The notes: a model not told the origin generated them from the sequence alone. DNA of 64,000 nt from Adiantum capillus-veneris (GCA_014529385.2 CM043967.1:87719278-87783277); one strand, 5' to 3'. Shown: positions 31,167 to 42,775, counted from the stretch's first letter. Made by a program: numbers and translations.

Positions 31167-34100
31167 TCATGTAGAACCTCTTTTGGTTTTTTTTGCCACT
31201 CTTGCAAGAACGCACAAGCTTGAGAGCTCTACCTCAATGGGGAGAAGTACCTCCTGTCCATAAACTAGATGAAAAGGGGTGAATTGGGTAGATACCTTGA
31301 AAGATGTCCTATACGCCCAAAGAGCAGCCGTCAAATGGTGATCCCAATCATTAGGCCGGTCCACAACCTGCTTAGAAATTATCTTACATATCATTCCATT
31401 CACTTTTTCCACCAATCCATTGCATTGAGGATAGTAGGGTGTGGAATGCAGGTGTTTCACTTTTAACCTCCTCAAGAGATCATTTACAAGGTCAGCCCTA
31501 AAACCCAGGCCTCGATCTGATAAGACTTCTAGGGGTGTTCCAAACCTACTACAAATATGATCAAAAATAAACTTTGATACCTCTTCAGCTGTGATTCGGG
31601 TTGTGCTTGTTGCTTCTGCCCATCGTGTCATGTAGTCAACACCCATGATGATGAAAACCTTCCTTGTAGAAGTACGAGGTAGGGGACTTATTGCATCCAC
31701 ACCCCACTTTTCAAAAGGGCCATAAGATATTATTGGGACTCGAGGCTCATATGTTAGTCGTCTATCCCCAGCAATTTGGCATGTCTTACATGCCTTACAC
31801 CAATATTGGACATCACGATGTAAGCTCGGCCAAATAAACCCTGCTTGTAAAATCTTCCTACTTGTAATATCTTGAGAAAAGTGACCACCACAAACATCAT
31901 CATGACATGAAAGAAGAATTTTCTCTATCTCTTGCACACCTGGTACTCTCCTCAAGACCAAATCTTTCCCTTTGTGATATAAATCATCCCCGATCAATTG
32001 GTAAGGTGTGGCCTTCTTAACTAGTCTATGTCTTTCCACATTGTCTAAGTGTTTGGGACACTCACCTGCTTGTAGAAAGAAGATAATGTCTTTTAGCTCC
32101 TCTTGACCTTGATATTTGGGTTCATATAGTTTCACACCTCCTACCGCCATTTGAAGCTTTTCATTTGCGAGTAAGTCTTCTTCCTTGTTATGAGTTCTCA
32201 CAATGTGTTGTACCTGTGTTGCTTTAAAACCCTTCATCAAAGCTCTTACACTACTAAGCCACTCAAACAATGTACGATTCTTGCACCTCCAAGTCCCTTG
32301 GATTTGCCTGACCACTAGCAAAGAATCACCTTTTATAATAAGTCTTTGTATGACTAATTCTTTACATTCTTTTAACCCAAGGGTTAGAGCAGCATACTCA
32401 GCCTCATTTTTAGAGTGAACACTAGGTAGAGTGATACCTTTTCTAACCATTACCTCCTTTTGTGGGTTCAAAATGATGATTCCCCTTGCTGCTTTGTCTT
32501 GTTGGAGTTGATAAGCTCCGTCAAAGCATAAAGTATGGGCATTATCAATCTCCTTCACTTTGAACTGTTTTGAGCCTTCCTCTCTTTGTAGTCGTGATCC
32601 TTCCCTTTCTCTCACTTTGTAGGTGAGAATGTCTGCAAGTCCTGCTCTTGTGCTATCTTCTACAAGGAAAGTGTATTCAAATTCTTGGAGTTCAAGCACC
32701 CACTTTGCTATTCTAGATGAGAGGCTCATGTGTTGTACTACATATGGTAGATTGTGCTCTAAGGTGAGAAAAACAAATGGCATAGGGAGAAGATACGATC
32801 GAAACTTCCTTACCGCAAACAAGATTGCAAAGAACACTTTCTCCATTTCAGTGTATCCCTTCTCGGCCGGAGTCATCACCTTGCTTGCAAAATAGATCAG
32901 CCTCATGTATGATGTTTTACGATCTTTTTGCATTAAAACAACACCAATTGCTTCGAAACCTACACTTGGAGTGACATAGTAGGTCTCCTTTGGATCTGGT
33001 GGCATTAGGATTGGGAGAGAGCTAAGAATGCCCTTCACTTCCTCAAAACATTTTGCATGTTCCCTCCCCCATTCAAATGTAGATTGGCTTGCCAACCTAT
33101 GCAAAGGGACGATGGCTTCTGCTAGGAGATGGATGAAGCGAGACATGTACCTCACTTTGTGGTTGAAGGTCATTAGCTCCTTAGTTGTTGTTGGTGGAGA
33201 TAATGACAAAAGGGCCTCTACTTTGGAGGTATCCACTTGAATTGCTTGTGAAGAAACCACATGGCCTAGCAAAACCACCTGAGATTCACCGATATGACAC
33301 TGCTCTGGGTTGAGTTGTCCCCCAAATTGATGGAGCCTCTTAAGCCCCTCTTCAACCTTTTGGCAGTGAAGTGATCTACAACTATAAATACAGAAATCAT
33401 CCATAAAGACTCTTATAGATTTTCCAAAGAATGGCTGAAATACAAATATTGTGAATCTCATGAAGGTGCTAGGAGCATTGGTGAGCCCAAAAGGCATTAC
33501 TCTGAATGCAAAACATCCCCAAGGTGTGATGAAGGTGGTTTTTGGTTGGTCCTCTTCTGCTATTCTAATTTGAAAATATCCTGAATACCCATCACACACA
33601 GTGTAGCATTCATGACATGCTACTTCATTCAAAATTTCATCTTGGAAAGGGATAGGGAAGTGGTCCCTCTTTGTCGCAGCGTTGAGGGGTTTGTAATCCA
33701 CGCAGACCCTCCACTTACCATTCTTCTTGGGAGTGACTACAATAGGTGATACCCATTCGGAGTTGGATACTGGATAGATGAAGCCAGCCTTCAAGAGTCG
33801 ATTCACTTCTTGTAGGAGAGCCTTTTGTTGCACAGATCCTAGTCGCCTTAACTTTTGAGCCACGGGTTTGGTCCCTGGTTTCAATTCAATTCGATGCTCT
33901 ATTACATCTACACCTCTTATTTGTGAGTAGTCAGTGATAAACAAATTGGGATACCTCCTTAACATATTGATGTAGGACCTCTTCTCCTCACAAGTAAGAT
34001 CTTTTGCAAGAATCTTCTCAAATCCTTCTTCAAGGTGGTGGCATCTTTCATCCCCTCGTGTGTGATTGTCTGTTGACTTTACTTCTACAGGAACATCTTG

Positions 34101-35231
34101 AGTGTTGGCATTGAATACAATTCCCATTACCTCCAAAGAAGACTCCTCTTCACTGGTTGATGCTTCCTCATCACTTGAGTAAGGACTCTCCTCCTCGCTC
34201 TCTTCATCTGCCGTGGTTTCATAGTTGATGTCTAGTTGCTTTCCTTCTCGCCAATCATACACCACCGGTTGACCCTTCTTAATAATCAAACGACCACTTC
34301 CCCATTTTTGATCTGCATTCACAGCAATGAGCCAAGGCCTCCCTAGGATGATGGGATAGCCCTCCCCCTTAGCTGGCATGACATACATATCCACTTGTGC
34401 ATCTATGTTACATACTGAGACTTTTACATTTTCAATGATCCCCAAATACTTCACACTTGAGTTGTTGGCTAGCATAGATTGACAATTAGAGGACTTTGTA
34501 ATTTCAAGCCCTAACTTGTTCATTGATTTTTCCGTGATCACACACATTTGAGCTCCACCATCAACATATACATTAGACACCTTTTTACCCCTTATGTAAG
34601 CATCCACAATGGGTTCCACATCTTTTTGTAGCTTTGAGGCCACAACCTTAAGGGAAATATTTGCTTTCTTTTTTGGAATTCTTGTACTTACCAACTTTGG
34701 CCATTGCCTTCTTACTTTGGCTGATAGGTGTAGAAGTTGAGGCCATGAAATGTTTGGCTTTTGGGTTTGTAAATCCTCCAGGATGTTGTAGGGCTCTAGC
34801 TCCTTTCCCAATGGGAAATCGTTGATACCAGTTTCCCTTCGCCTTGATCTTTTCTTCCTGCTACTTTCAGCTTCTTCCATCTTTGACTTCTTCTTCTTGT
34901 CCCTTCTGGCTGAATTTGTTCCTTCACTTCTCATGTCTTCATCCTTATCATGTGCTCTTGTGCGTTTTTTTGCCGGCATAACATCAAAGTTTAGAGTATG
35001 CTCATCTATTACCTCTTCAAGCTTGATGATGTTGACTCCTCTTTCTTCCTCCTCATGTGGGATGGGAGTTATATTTGCTGGTGGTGGTGGTCGACGAAGG
35101 ATTTGTGGGACTTGAGCTAGTTCTTGCTGCACAGTGAGAGGAGGCGGTCTAGGGGGATATATGTCTCCCGGAAGTCTCCTTGGATGTGGACAATTGTACA
35201 TGCCATGGCCCATTTCATTGCAATTCCAACA
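31167..35231 (-). CDS. E2 pol: zinc knuckle, retropepsin, RT, RNase H, archaeal-type RNase H, integrase
   Basis: The frame just after the gag UGA starts with a knuckle CWNCNEMGHGMYNC (CX2CX4HX4C). Counting from the first ATG (35213), 1348 residues follow. Retropepsin: YVDGGAQMCV at 216-225, ILGRPWL at 289-295. RT: PKKNGKWRVCVDY at 495-507, FMDD at 603-606. The RT-linked RNase H (740-865) has lost its first Asp (YVTPS where VDAS is usual). The archaeal-type RNase H (890-1020) keeps Asp in FDGAY, Glu in NEAEY, Asp in IKGDS and Asp in EEDLLAN. Integrase: HHCC at about 1103-1145, catalytic Asp 1173, Asp 1233, Glu 1269. The frame is fully open, in keeping with the near-identical LTRs, until a shift near 31184. 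Confidence 0.93.
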   Translation of the reverse strand, partial: CWNCNEMGHGMYNCPHPRRLPGDIYPPRPPPLTVQQELAQVPQILRRPPPPANITPIPHEEEERGVNIIKLEEVIDEHTLNFDVMPAKKRTRAHDKDEDMRSEGTNSARRDKKKKSKMEEAESSRKKRSRRRETGINDFPLGKELEPYNILEDLQTQKPNISWPQLLHLSAKVRRQWPKLVSTRIPKKKANISLKVVASKLQKDVEPIVDAYIRGKKVSNVYVDGGAQMCVITEKSMNKLGLEITKSSNCQSMLANNSSVKYLGIIENVKVSVCNIDAQVDMYVMPAKGEGYPIILGRPWLIAVNADQKWGSGRLIIKKGQPVVYDWREGKQLDINYETTADEESEEESPYSSDEEASTSEEESSLEVMGIVFNANTQDVPVEVKSTDNHTRGDERCHHLEEGFEKILAKDLTCEEKRSYINMLRRYPNLFITDYSQIRGVDVIEHRIELKPGTKPVAQKLRRLGSVQQKALLQEVNRLLKAGFIYPVSNSEWVSPIVVTPKKNGKWRVCVDYKPLNAATKRDHFPIPFQDEILNEVACHECYTVCDGYSGYFQIRIAEEDQPKTTFITPWGCFAFRVMPFGLTNAPSTFMRFTIFVFQPFFGKSIRVFMDDFCIYSCRSLHCQKVEEGLKRLHQFGGQLNPEQCHIGESQVVLLGHVVSSQAIQVDTSKVEALLSLSPPTTTKELMTFNHKVRYMSRFIHLLAEAIVPLHRLASQSTFEWGREHAKCFEEVKGILSSLPILMPPDPKETYYVTPSVGFEAIGVVLMQKDRKTSYMRLIYFASKVMTPAEKGYTEMEKVFFAILFAVRKFRSYLLPMPFVFLTLEHNLPYVVQHMSLSSRIAKWVLELQEFEYTFLVEDSTRAGLADILTYKVREREGSRLQREEGSKQFKVKEIDNAHTLCFDGAYQLQQDKAARGIIILNPQKEVMVRKGITLPSVHSKNEAEYAALTLGLKECKELVIQRLIIKGDSLLVVRQIQGTWRCKNRTLFEWLSSVRALMKGFKATQVQHIVRTHNKEEDLLANEKLQMAVGGVKLYEPKYQGQEELKDIIFFLQAGECPKHLDNVERHRLVKKATPYQLIGDDLYHKGKDLVLRRVPGVQEIEKILLSCHDDVCGGHFSQDITSRKILQAGFIWPSLHRDVQYWCKACKTCQIAGDRRLTYEPRVPIISYGPFEKWGVDAISPLPRTSTRKVFIIMGVDYMTRWAEATSTTRITAEEVSKFIFDHICSRFGTPLEVLSDRGLGFRADLVNDLLRRLKVKHLHSTPYYPQCNGLVEKVNGMICKIISKQVVDRPNDWDHHLTAALWAYRTSFKVSTQFTPFHLVYGQEVLLPIEVELSSLCVLARVAKKTKRGST

Positions 35232-35984
35232 TCACAACTCTTGAGCTTGTCTTCGTTGATTGCGATTCCCTTCTCTTGGTTGTCGTTGTTGAGGTAGGCC
35301 CTGTACTAGATTTAGAGTGAGGTTCTCAAGCTGTTGAGTTAGCCTTTGTAAAACCTCTTGTTGAGAGTTATCTCCTATTTGTGAAGATTGTGCAAGAGTG
35401 GCCCTAATTGGTGCTTCCATGGTTTGTGAAGACTCCCTCTCACTCACTTCATTCAAACCCCTTGCTCTATGTGCTTGGAAGTGTAGTTTTCTAAACTTGA
35501 TGATGGCTACCTCACGTGCTTCTTCGAAGGTGGATGGGAATTTTAGCTCTACTTTAGCCTTTAAAAGTGGATACAATCCAACCATGAATCTCTCTTTTTT
35601 TAGAAAGTTAGGTGCACCACCATGATTTTCTAATGTAGCCTCCCACCTACCCCATAGATTGACAAAGGTTGCTTCATAAGAGGGATAGTCTTCAAGTGAT
35701 ACCTGCTTATGTCCAATAAGACATTTCCATAGTCCTTCAGAAGTATCACCTTGCCCGAACTTGGAGAGGAAGCTTGCTCCCAGTCTCTCCCAATTGGACT
35801 TGATTTGGGGTTGCAAGGTCTCATACCATGCTTTAGCTTCTGCTTTTAGAACCAACGGGAAGGCTCGTAGCTTTACTTCCTCTTCATCTCTCCCGGATAT
35901 GAGATGTGCCATCTCCAAGTTGTCAAGAAACTCTTGCGCATCTTCCCCACTTCTTGCATAGATAGTGGGAAAAGAACTTGACAT
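35232..35984 (-). CDS. E2 gag (Retrotrans_gag core)
   Basis: 250 residues from ATG 35984 (MSSSFPTIYARSGEDAQEFL). It contains the capsid-type core: AWYETLQPQIKSNWERLGASF, then a YxxF-type helical region. It ends in a Gln-rich likely coiled coil and an RQPREGNRNQRRQAQEL tail. The stop is TGA at 35232-35234, and the next codons in the same frame encode the zinc knuckle of nucleocapsid. Gag therefore lacks its own nucleocapsid unless the UGA is read through. The leader 35985-36635 upstream has no other gene. Confidence 0.88.
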   Translation of the reverse strand: MSSSFPTIYARSGEDAQEFLDNLEMAHLISGRDEEEVKLRAFPLVLKAEAKAWYETLQPQIKSNWERLGASFLSKFGQGDTSEGLWKCLIGHKQVSLEDYPSYEATFVNLWGRWEATLENHGGAPNFLKKERFMVGLYPLLKAKVELKFPSTFEEAREVAIIKFRKLHFQAHRARGLNEVSERESSQTMEAPIRATLAQSSQIGDNSQQEVLQRLTQQLENLTLNLVQGLPQQRQPREGNRNQRRQAQEL

Positions 35985-36613
35985 TTTGTTTAGACCTTTT
36001 GAAATTTCTTTTTTTTAAAGAAAAGTTTCTCTTATGGGCCGCACAAGATTGTTGACACTATAAATATGATTACATTAAAATGAAGATGTACACATCCATT
36101 GTTAATTCGTACTTTATCATAGGTAGAATAAATGGATTAATTGAAGCATTGATTTCATTGAGGGGAGTGGATCCAAATATCCTCCTTATGATAGATTGAA
36201 ACCTAAAATTAGTTGCAATGATTATATGAATGGATTGCCGAGCAATAGGCCTAAAAGCTTCATTGTTTTGATCGTGATTCATGTGATACTCCTCGTTGTT
36301 GGTTTGAAGACCTCATTCCTTCATATGGCCCTTGAGCACCCCTTCCCCACTCCTTGTTCTTGCCTTTAAAACAAAATGAAAACGTGAACATCAAAAGAAG
36401 TTTCATAATTGATGATTGGAAGTATAATTGGATTGGGTGATGCCAATATTTCTCTAAGTCTTTCTGCACCAAACATAAAAACAATGCGTTGCTGGAAAAA
36501 GACTTTTCTATCTATGTGAACATTTACTCTAATGTGTTGTGCAAAATGAAATGGATAGATGGGAACTCCATTGTTCATCACTAAAAAATTTGAAGGTAAC
36601 TTGGAAATATGTT

Positions 36614-36630
36614 CCTCAGTGGGGGCACCA
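36614..36630 (-). promoter_or_regulatory. E2 primer binding site candidate
   Basis: On the minus strand TGGTGCCCCCACTGAGG lies five bases after the 5' LTR end. It starts with TGG as expected for pairing with a tRNA CCA end. I cannot name the tRNA. The assignment is by position only. Confidence 0.4.
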
Positions 36631-36635
36631 CTTTA

Positions 36636-38716
36636 TGAGGGCAAGCTTTTTGAAATGGGGCCTCTAAACCCAAACCAATGGGCCTACCCTCACAAAATGT
36701 TCGTAAAGAGGTACGCACACTACTTGGGGCACCACCTTCTTTTGGGAGTGGAGAAGGAAACCAATCAAAATAACGCTTGCACTCACCCACTCAAGCAACA
36801 CACTTTGAAAACCCCCTTACTCTATATACACTTTGGACACTTGAACACCATCAACGATTATGCAACCCAATGCCGTGCATCAAAATGAAATATGCAATTT
36901 GTGGAATAGCATTCACCTTCTCCCCATAAGAATACCCATAATACATCCAAACTCTTCCTCTCTCAAGCACTCATCAAAAAGATCATGCGCACAAGACTTG
37001 CCTCTCAAACACACAAGAGAATCACTTACATCAAACTAACACACTTTGCATAGAGAGCTCATCTCCATCTATGCAATGCCTTGACACAAATAAAACCACC
37101 ATGAGAAGCAGCCACATGCATATGTAATGAAGCAAAAGAGAGTTGGAGTGAGAAATTTCTTTAGACCAATTGAATAAGTGTGGAGAAACAAACCAATGGT
37201 AAATTGAGAATAGAACACTTACTTGATTTCTCGCACACCTTTTAAGGGGAGGATAGACGCTGGCTAACCATCACGAATTGCGACACTTGAAAGTTTTGAA
37301 TATGATTTCATGATCATTAACATAACCATGAGAGAGATCATGATGTATTTACAAGTTATTGAGGTGCTACAAATGATTTATTGGGTTGATGGAGTAAGAG
37401 ATTGTAGAATGGGAAGAGTGGAGAATAGAGCTACACTTCCTCCAAAGAGGAGGGTTGGGAGGGAGGATGTGAAAGAGGGAGAGTTGGGGTTTTCTCTACT
37501 ATTGATCAAGAAAGAACATGAAGTTGAAAATATAGGTGTGTGTTCTTGAGTCTCTCCAAGGGGGGCTATTTATAGTTGTGTAGGAGTGGGATTATGCTAC
37601 ACTTAATTAGAGTAAGTGATTAGACCTAATTAAGTGTCCTTTGACCAATCATTGAATATTGGACATAAAAGGGACTATTTATTCACCAAAAATATCATTT
37701 TAGACCGTGAAGGCTCCATAGGGGTGCATAATGTAGGTGGGCCCCACCATGAGGCCCTACGGGTGGCTCCTGCGGGGTATCTCAACTTGTCTTTCTTGGC
37801 ATTTAGAAAGCATCTTTAGGTTGGTCCCATCACATGCAAGTGACCTTGAACACTCATTGCTCTTATAGAAGATGAGTAGAGGAAAAATAAGATCTCACCC
37901 TCTTGATTTACTTGATTTATAGTTCCCTTTTGCTACGAATCTGACAGATTTACACTATTTTGACCATAACTTTTTACCTGTAGCTCAGAATGACATGCTT
38001 CAAAAGGCAAAATTGACCTTCTCAACATGTTTGATATGAATTTGGACTATTCTTCACGCCCATGCACCAAGGAATTCGGTTTGGAAGGTCAACACTAGGC
38101 TAGGTAACCTTTTGCTTCCAAGTCTTCTTGTATGGGCCCTTTGCTTGTATGCATCCAAGGGGAATCATGCTTTTTCAAAAGGCTATGATGCTTAAACAAA
38201 TAGAGGAGGGCCCAATATTATTTGCTTGTGAAAAGAATATACAATTGGAGTCTTTTTGAAAGGAGAGAAACTATATGTATATTCTTAAAAGATATTGGGC
38301 CACCTATGTAGGGGGCATAGAAGACTTGTAGAGAGGGACCATAATCTTTGGTAAAGACAAGTGGAGAGTTGATTTCCATGGGAATTTATCTATATGGGGT
38401 GGAAGATGGATATATTATTTTTCTTTTCTACTACTAATTCACAAGAGGTAAGAAAGTTTGGGGGTATATAGTTGGTTATTGTATGCTTATTCTATTTACA
38501 AAGCAAAAAAGAAAATGGTGGTAATATAAATATATGACTAAGGTGACATTTTTTGGGAAGAGTATAATGTATGTGTCGCCACAAAGGTTAAACGAAGAGG
38601 GGGAATTTACTCTAGATAACTTAATAGCGTAGAAAAATATATACACATATGAGGAAGAGGACGTTGAGTAGGCTGACAAATGTTGCAAAAAGATGGTTAC
38701 CATTTTATGCCACTCA
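36636..38716 (-). repeat. E2 5' LTR (right copy)
   Basis: 2081 bp, nearly identical to 28424-30505. It begins TGAGGG where the other copy has TGAAGG, and ends CCACTCA followed by CTAG. Confidence 0.93.
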
Positions 38717-38858
38717 CTAGATACATATAAGCGCACGTGCATGCTCCCATGCGTGCACACACACATGCACAGAGAGAGGATATAGAGCCACTAGCTTCTA
38801 CTTTGTTTATGCCAAAATAAGGTTGCCCCATGTATCCCGATGAAGGCTTTGTTAACAT

Positions 38859-39002
38859 CCATGTGGCCTGTACGATGAGTGTAAAATGAACCACTCGGGA
38901 GGTGCATAATGCCATTTGATGTTAAGGCTATCTTAAAGTCAAGGTGGCCTGTACGATGAGTGTAAAATAGACCACTAGGGAGGTGCATAATTCCATGTGA
39001 TG
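38859..39002. repeat. 81-bp tandem duplication in the LINE 3' region
   Basis: GTGGCCTGTACGATGAGTGT with AAAATxxACCACTxGGGAGG and GTGCATAATxCCATxTGATG occurs at 38863 and 38944 with about five differences. Confidence 0.8.
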
Positions 39003-41465
39003 TGATGGAGGAGCCTATTAAGTATCCCACGGATTGCAAACAGCAACAACTCAGTCCAGATGGCTCTCAAAATTTTGGATGCCAAGGGAAGATTGTGAGC
39101 ACTTCGAGCCTTCCATATGGTCCAAAGTGTGATGCTACATATTGTTATGAAATTTGTGTCTTGTTGGTGGAAGTCCACCTAGCAGTGTAAGAAAAATGTT
39201 TCTCATCTTAATATCGTGTCGTTCTCAATTTCAAAAATGCCGATTGAGGGCAAGGGTAAAGGAGAAATTCTGCCCCAGAATAGAGGAAAACAATGTAATC
39301 CAAAAAATAAACCTAATTTTCTAAATTTCCTCTTTGCAAATTCAAAAAAAGGAATTTTGTATGTTTGGAAAAAATATTTTCCCCAACCCTTGTCACTTGG
39401 TGAGCTGCATATAGGATCATCTCTAGATTGCCTGGTCTATATCCAAAGGAAGTAAGCATGAAGACCAAACATGTCGACAAGCCTTGAAAAAAGGTGTGTA
39501 AATCCAAAAAACTCAAAAGCAATGCAACTTCATCCCACGTCACGTACCAATCATGCATGCCCAATCTAATGACTAAACAACAAACTATGATCCACAGTGG
39601 ATGCGCATATGGACAAACCCAAAAACAATGCCTCAAGGACTTGGGCTCTAAAGTGCATCTTTGATAAGTCAGATCATGACTAGTGGTTGTAGTTCCAATA
39701 AGCAATCTTGTGTGTACTATCATCCACATGAAATAACATATCCTATGCATGACCAAAACTGCCACTAAAAAGTAGGGAGGTTGTGCTAATCTTGCCATAC
39801 CTCCTCTGAGTGGCTCAAGGGTGAGGTGGTGTTGAGTACGTTATCAAAGCCTCTTCCTAAGGGATTCATTGTACTCAAAAAAGGAAATAGGAAATGCATC
39901 ATCATCAAAGGCCATTGTCACTCACCAAGATCCCAGTCCCACTTGGGAATGAACAAGGGGCTTTCCTCACCAAATCCACAATCTCCAAAGTGGTGCCTCA
40001 TTAGCAGTGAAAACAAGGTTGTCACAAGATCTCAGGTTGCCAATTGCACTCAATTATTGATCAGGTGGTACCTCACCTTGAAAATCTTCTCCGATGTGTC
40101 GCCCATGATGGCGATTCCATGAAATGATAAATACTAGAGTCCCCTATTGTGCAACCATCATGAGAGTGAGGGTCAAAAAAGACCCACCAACACTGATGAG
40201 AAGCAATTCCTTGGTGACGGGAACCAAAACACTGTTGGGAAACAAGAAAACTGGAACACCTCTATAGCAATGTCACCCAAGAGCGTTGAAAGAGCGCTAC
40301 AAGAAAATCAAAAGCTTAAAGAAACCCCTTTGAAACACCACTAATCCAACAAGAGTAGTCACCTTGGGAATTTACTGGTCGTCACCCACCACCCAAGAGA
40401 CTATGTCATATAGGAGCAAAACCCTGTCAAAGCACGGATTTATAGCACACGCCGACCAATGCATATGAAGAAAGCGGCCTCCCCTTTCAAAATTTAACAT
40501 AAAAAACCCACAACTTCAACATCAATGCCACAATTCATAGATACATGCCCTCCCAATCTGTCTGCACACAATTTGCCAAGTCTAGGCTCCCATAGCCGTA
40601 ACCCTACAGAGAACTAGTCGTAACCTGAAGAGCATAACTCCAATTGGGGCACTTTAAATCTTGAGAGAAATCTTAAAAAATGATTGGCAATAAAGCTGAA
40701 GATGAACAAAATTGAATCTACATGCCGCTACATGGAAAATTGACGCAAACAGAGAGCTCTCTCGATACGATTACACGTAGAGGGAAAAAACTCACAACGA
40801 GCTCAAACCTGCAATTTTTTGTGAAAAATTTTAAGTTTGTACATGAGTTTAAGTTATATACAATTCTCCCTTTAGAAAACTCACTCACGGGCACTTAAAG
40901 TAACCCGACAGCTGTCACTAGACTAGCGACTTGTAGTGCATGTACATGTGCTTGCTAAAAACTCCACAAAAAGAAATCCCACACACACTTTTGACATTGG
41001 GCGTCATGTCCGTATGTACAAATTTACAAAAAATGGGGTGTCAAAAATGCACCCAACAACGCCCTTCTGAATCCGTCATAAATGCATTCCAGACAAGTGC
41101 ATGTCTCACTACCTCCTCTACACAAAAAGGCATGTGTCGAATCAAAGCAATTCACAATTCCTTCCAAATCCGTAGTAAGCAGCATATAAATGGAGACATA
41201 TGAGGCGTATCCAAAGATACTTATGTGAAGATGAATCTGATGGTTGAGTGTCAAACACTGACAGTATCCATAGATCCAAACCAAGGAGAAGTATGTGACG
41301 AGGCATGGTGCATTACAAAAAAAAATAATCAATCCGCATACTATGAGCGTGGCAAGCAATGCCTTGGTCTACATCTCTGGATCAATAATCCCAAAACCCT
41401 CCTCTCAAGGTAAAATAATTGTGTCCCAATGGACTCGTGGCCATGTGTTAGTATATCTATCTAGG

Positions 41466-41690
41466 CCACCCTACAAAAGGTTGCACACAAGGCACTGCAA
41501 TTACACCATGATGCCAGAGTGAACAGTCATGCAGGATGTGGTGAGCCAAGCCATCATAAGAACAACCGGGTTCTATGCCACCCTACAAAACGTTGCACAC
41601 AAGGCACTCCAATCGCACCATGATGCCAGAGTGAAGAGTCATCCAGGATGTGGTGAGACAAGCCATCGTAAGAACAACTTTGTTCACCAC
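41466..41690. repeat. 112-bp tandem duplication inside the LINE remnant
   Basis: The segment starting CCACCCTACAAAA and ending AAGAACAAC occurs at 41466 and 41578 with about nine differences. It duplicates coding sequence of the LINE after the RT. Confidence 0.8.
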
Positions 41691-42005
41691 AAGGGCTTTG
41701 TCAGCCAAATACAAATGCAAGGAATACCAATGGCAAAGTTTGTTCCCACTGATCAACTATACAAACGTCACAAACCACTATTCAACTGACACATCAATGC
41801 CAACATGGAAATCCAAATATCTGCAAGTATGTGATGTAGATAGCCAAGTGAAATTATCATGTGCGCCCCACTGACAATCCTCATCAACTCCTACAAGAAA
41901 ACCAAAAGACTTGGACCAATTGATGAAAGCACCACTAGCCAAGCAAAAGGTGTTGAGAGCATCTCGTAGACTATCCAAGTTGGGCGTGTCATAGTGTACA
42001 AAGAG

Positions 42006-42007
<2 letters not shown>

Positions 42008-42055
<48 letters not shown>

Positions 42056-42078
42056 CACACACACACACACACACACAC
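42008..42078. repeat. Adjacent (CT)n and (AC)n microsatellites
   Basis: CT run 42008-42050 followed by TTTTTC and an AC run to 42078. They abut the broken LINE RT. Confidence 0.95.
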
Positions 42079-42079
42079 T

Positions 42080-42775
42080 ATGATGGGCATGAAAATAGAA
42101 CAAACAAAATACCATGCTTTTGTCACTTCATTGAATAAACTTGTTTCACAAATACACAAATATGGAGAAGACGGACTCATCCTTGTTTTACCTCGTCACC
42201 TACCTTTGATAATGCTAAGTTATATTTTTAAAGCTAAAATTGAGTTTCATCCAAAGAACCCACGTGTGCAATCCCTAGTGCCTCCAAAAATGTAATTAGT
42301 GAAACTACACTTTGACCATTTCAAAGTAGTACACCCATTACAAAATTTTATCAAAAACTACAAAAATGGAATATAGAATGTGACATGGAAGATGTTAAAT
42401 TTTGATTGAGTCACCTTGACAAGCTTGGGTATCTTGATGGAAGGCTAGGTCTAAGAACTCTTGCCTTTAGGCCAATGTGGGCTCCTCCAAGCATGCTACA
42501 AACTTGCATGGCCTCACTCCCTCCTCGACGTGTCATTTCTCAAAGCTTCCTATTTTCAAACCAGTGGAATTATTCAAGCATCGTATGTGGGAACACATGG
42601 TTAAAAATAAATATTCAAACCATTTGGTAGTTCCAACCAAAGCTTGATCTAGTCGATCGTTCACGTGCTAGCTTATGGCAACACAAGGGACTTGGTGGGC
42701 CTACCTTTGCATGTGAAGCATTGAACTCAAGACCTATTGTTGAAGAGGGAATTGGAATAACCAATCTACTACACT

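Larger units (their letters stand above)
28424..38716 (-). mobile_element. E2: young Tat-type Ty3/gypsy LTR retrotransposon, dual RNase H, 10.3 kb
   Basis: Two 2.08-kb LTRs (28424-30505 and 36636-38716) flank a minus-strand gag-pol. A CTAG target duplication lies at 28420-28423 and 38717-38720. The LTRs differ at roughly a dozen positions by eye, so insertion was recent. Order on the minus strand: 5' LTR (right copy), leader, gag, UGA, zinc knuckle, protease, RT, RNase H, archaeal-type RNase H, integrase, 3' LTR (left copy). A second RNase H between RNase H and integrase is the mark of the Tat group. Remaining lesions: one UGA after gag, and a frameshift plus UGA at the integrase end. Confidence 0.93.
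38721..42007 (-). pseudogene. Second LINE (L1-like) remnant: RT thumb, zf-RVT and 3' part
   Basis: On the minus strand, 42007-41780 reads LFVHYDTPNLDSLRDALNTF ... WSKSFGFLVG, the region just after the RT catalytic box. 41690-41460 continues VVLTMACLTTSWMT with an internal tandem duplication. 39798-39600 has RICYFMWMIVHTRLL and LRHCFWVCPYAHPLW, the zinc-binding zf-RVT region. 39178-38980 has TICSITLWTIWKARSAHNL typical of the sequence after it. The part between about 39830 and 41460 is too decayed to follow. The YxDD box is not preserved: a CT tract begins at 42008 exactly where it would be. Confidence 0.65.

Noticed and set aside
40147-41203. Open frames on the plus strand between the LINE parts
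   Set aside because: No domain; they run antisense to decayed LINE sequence.
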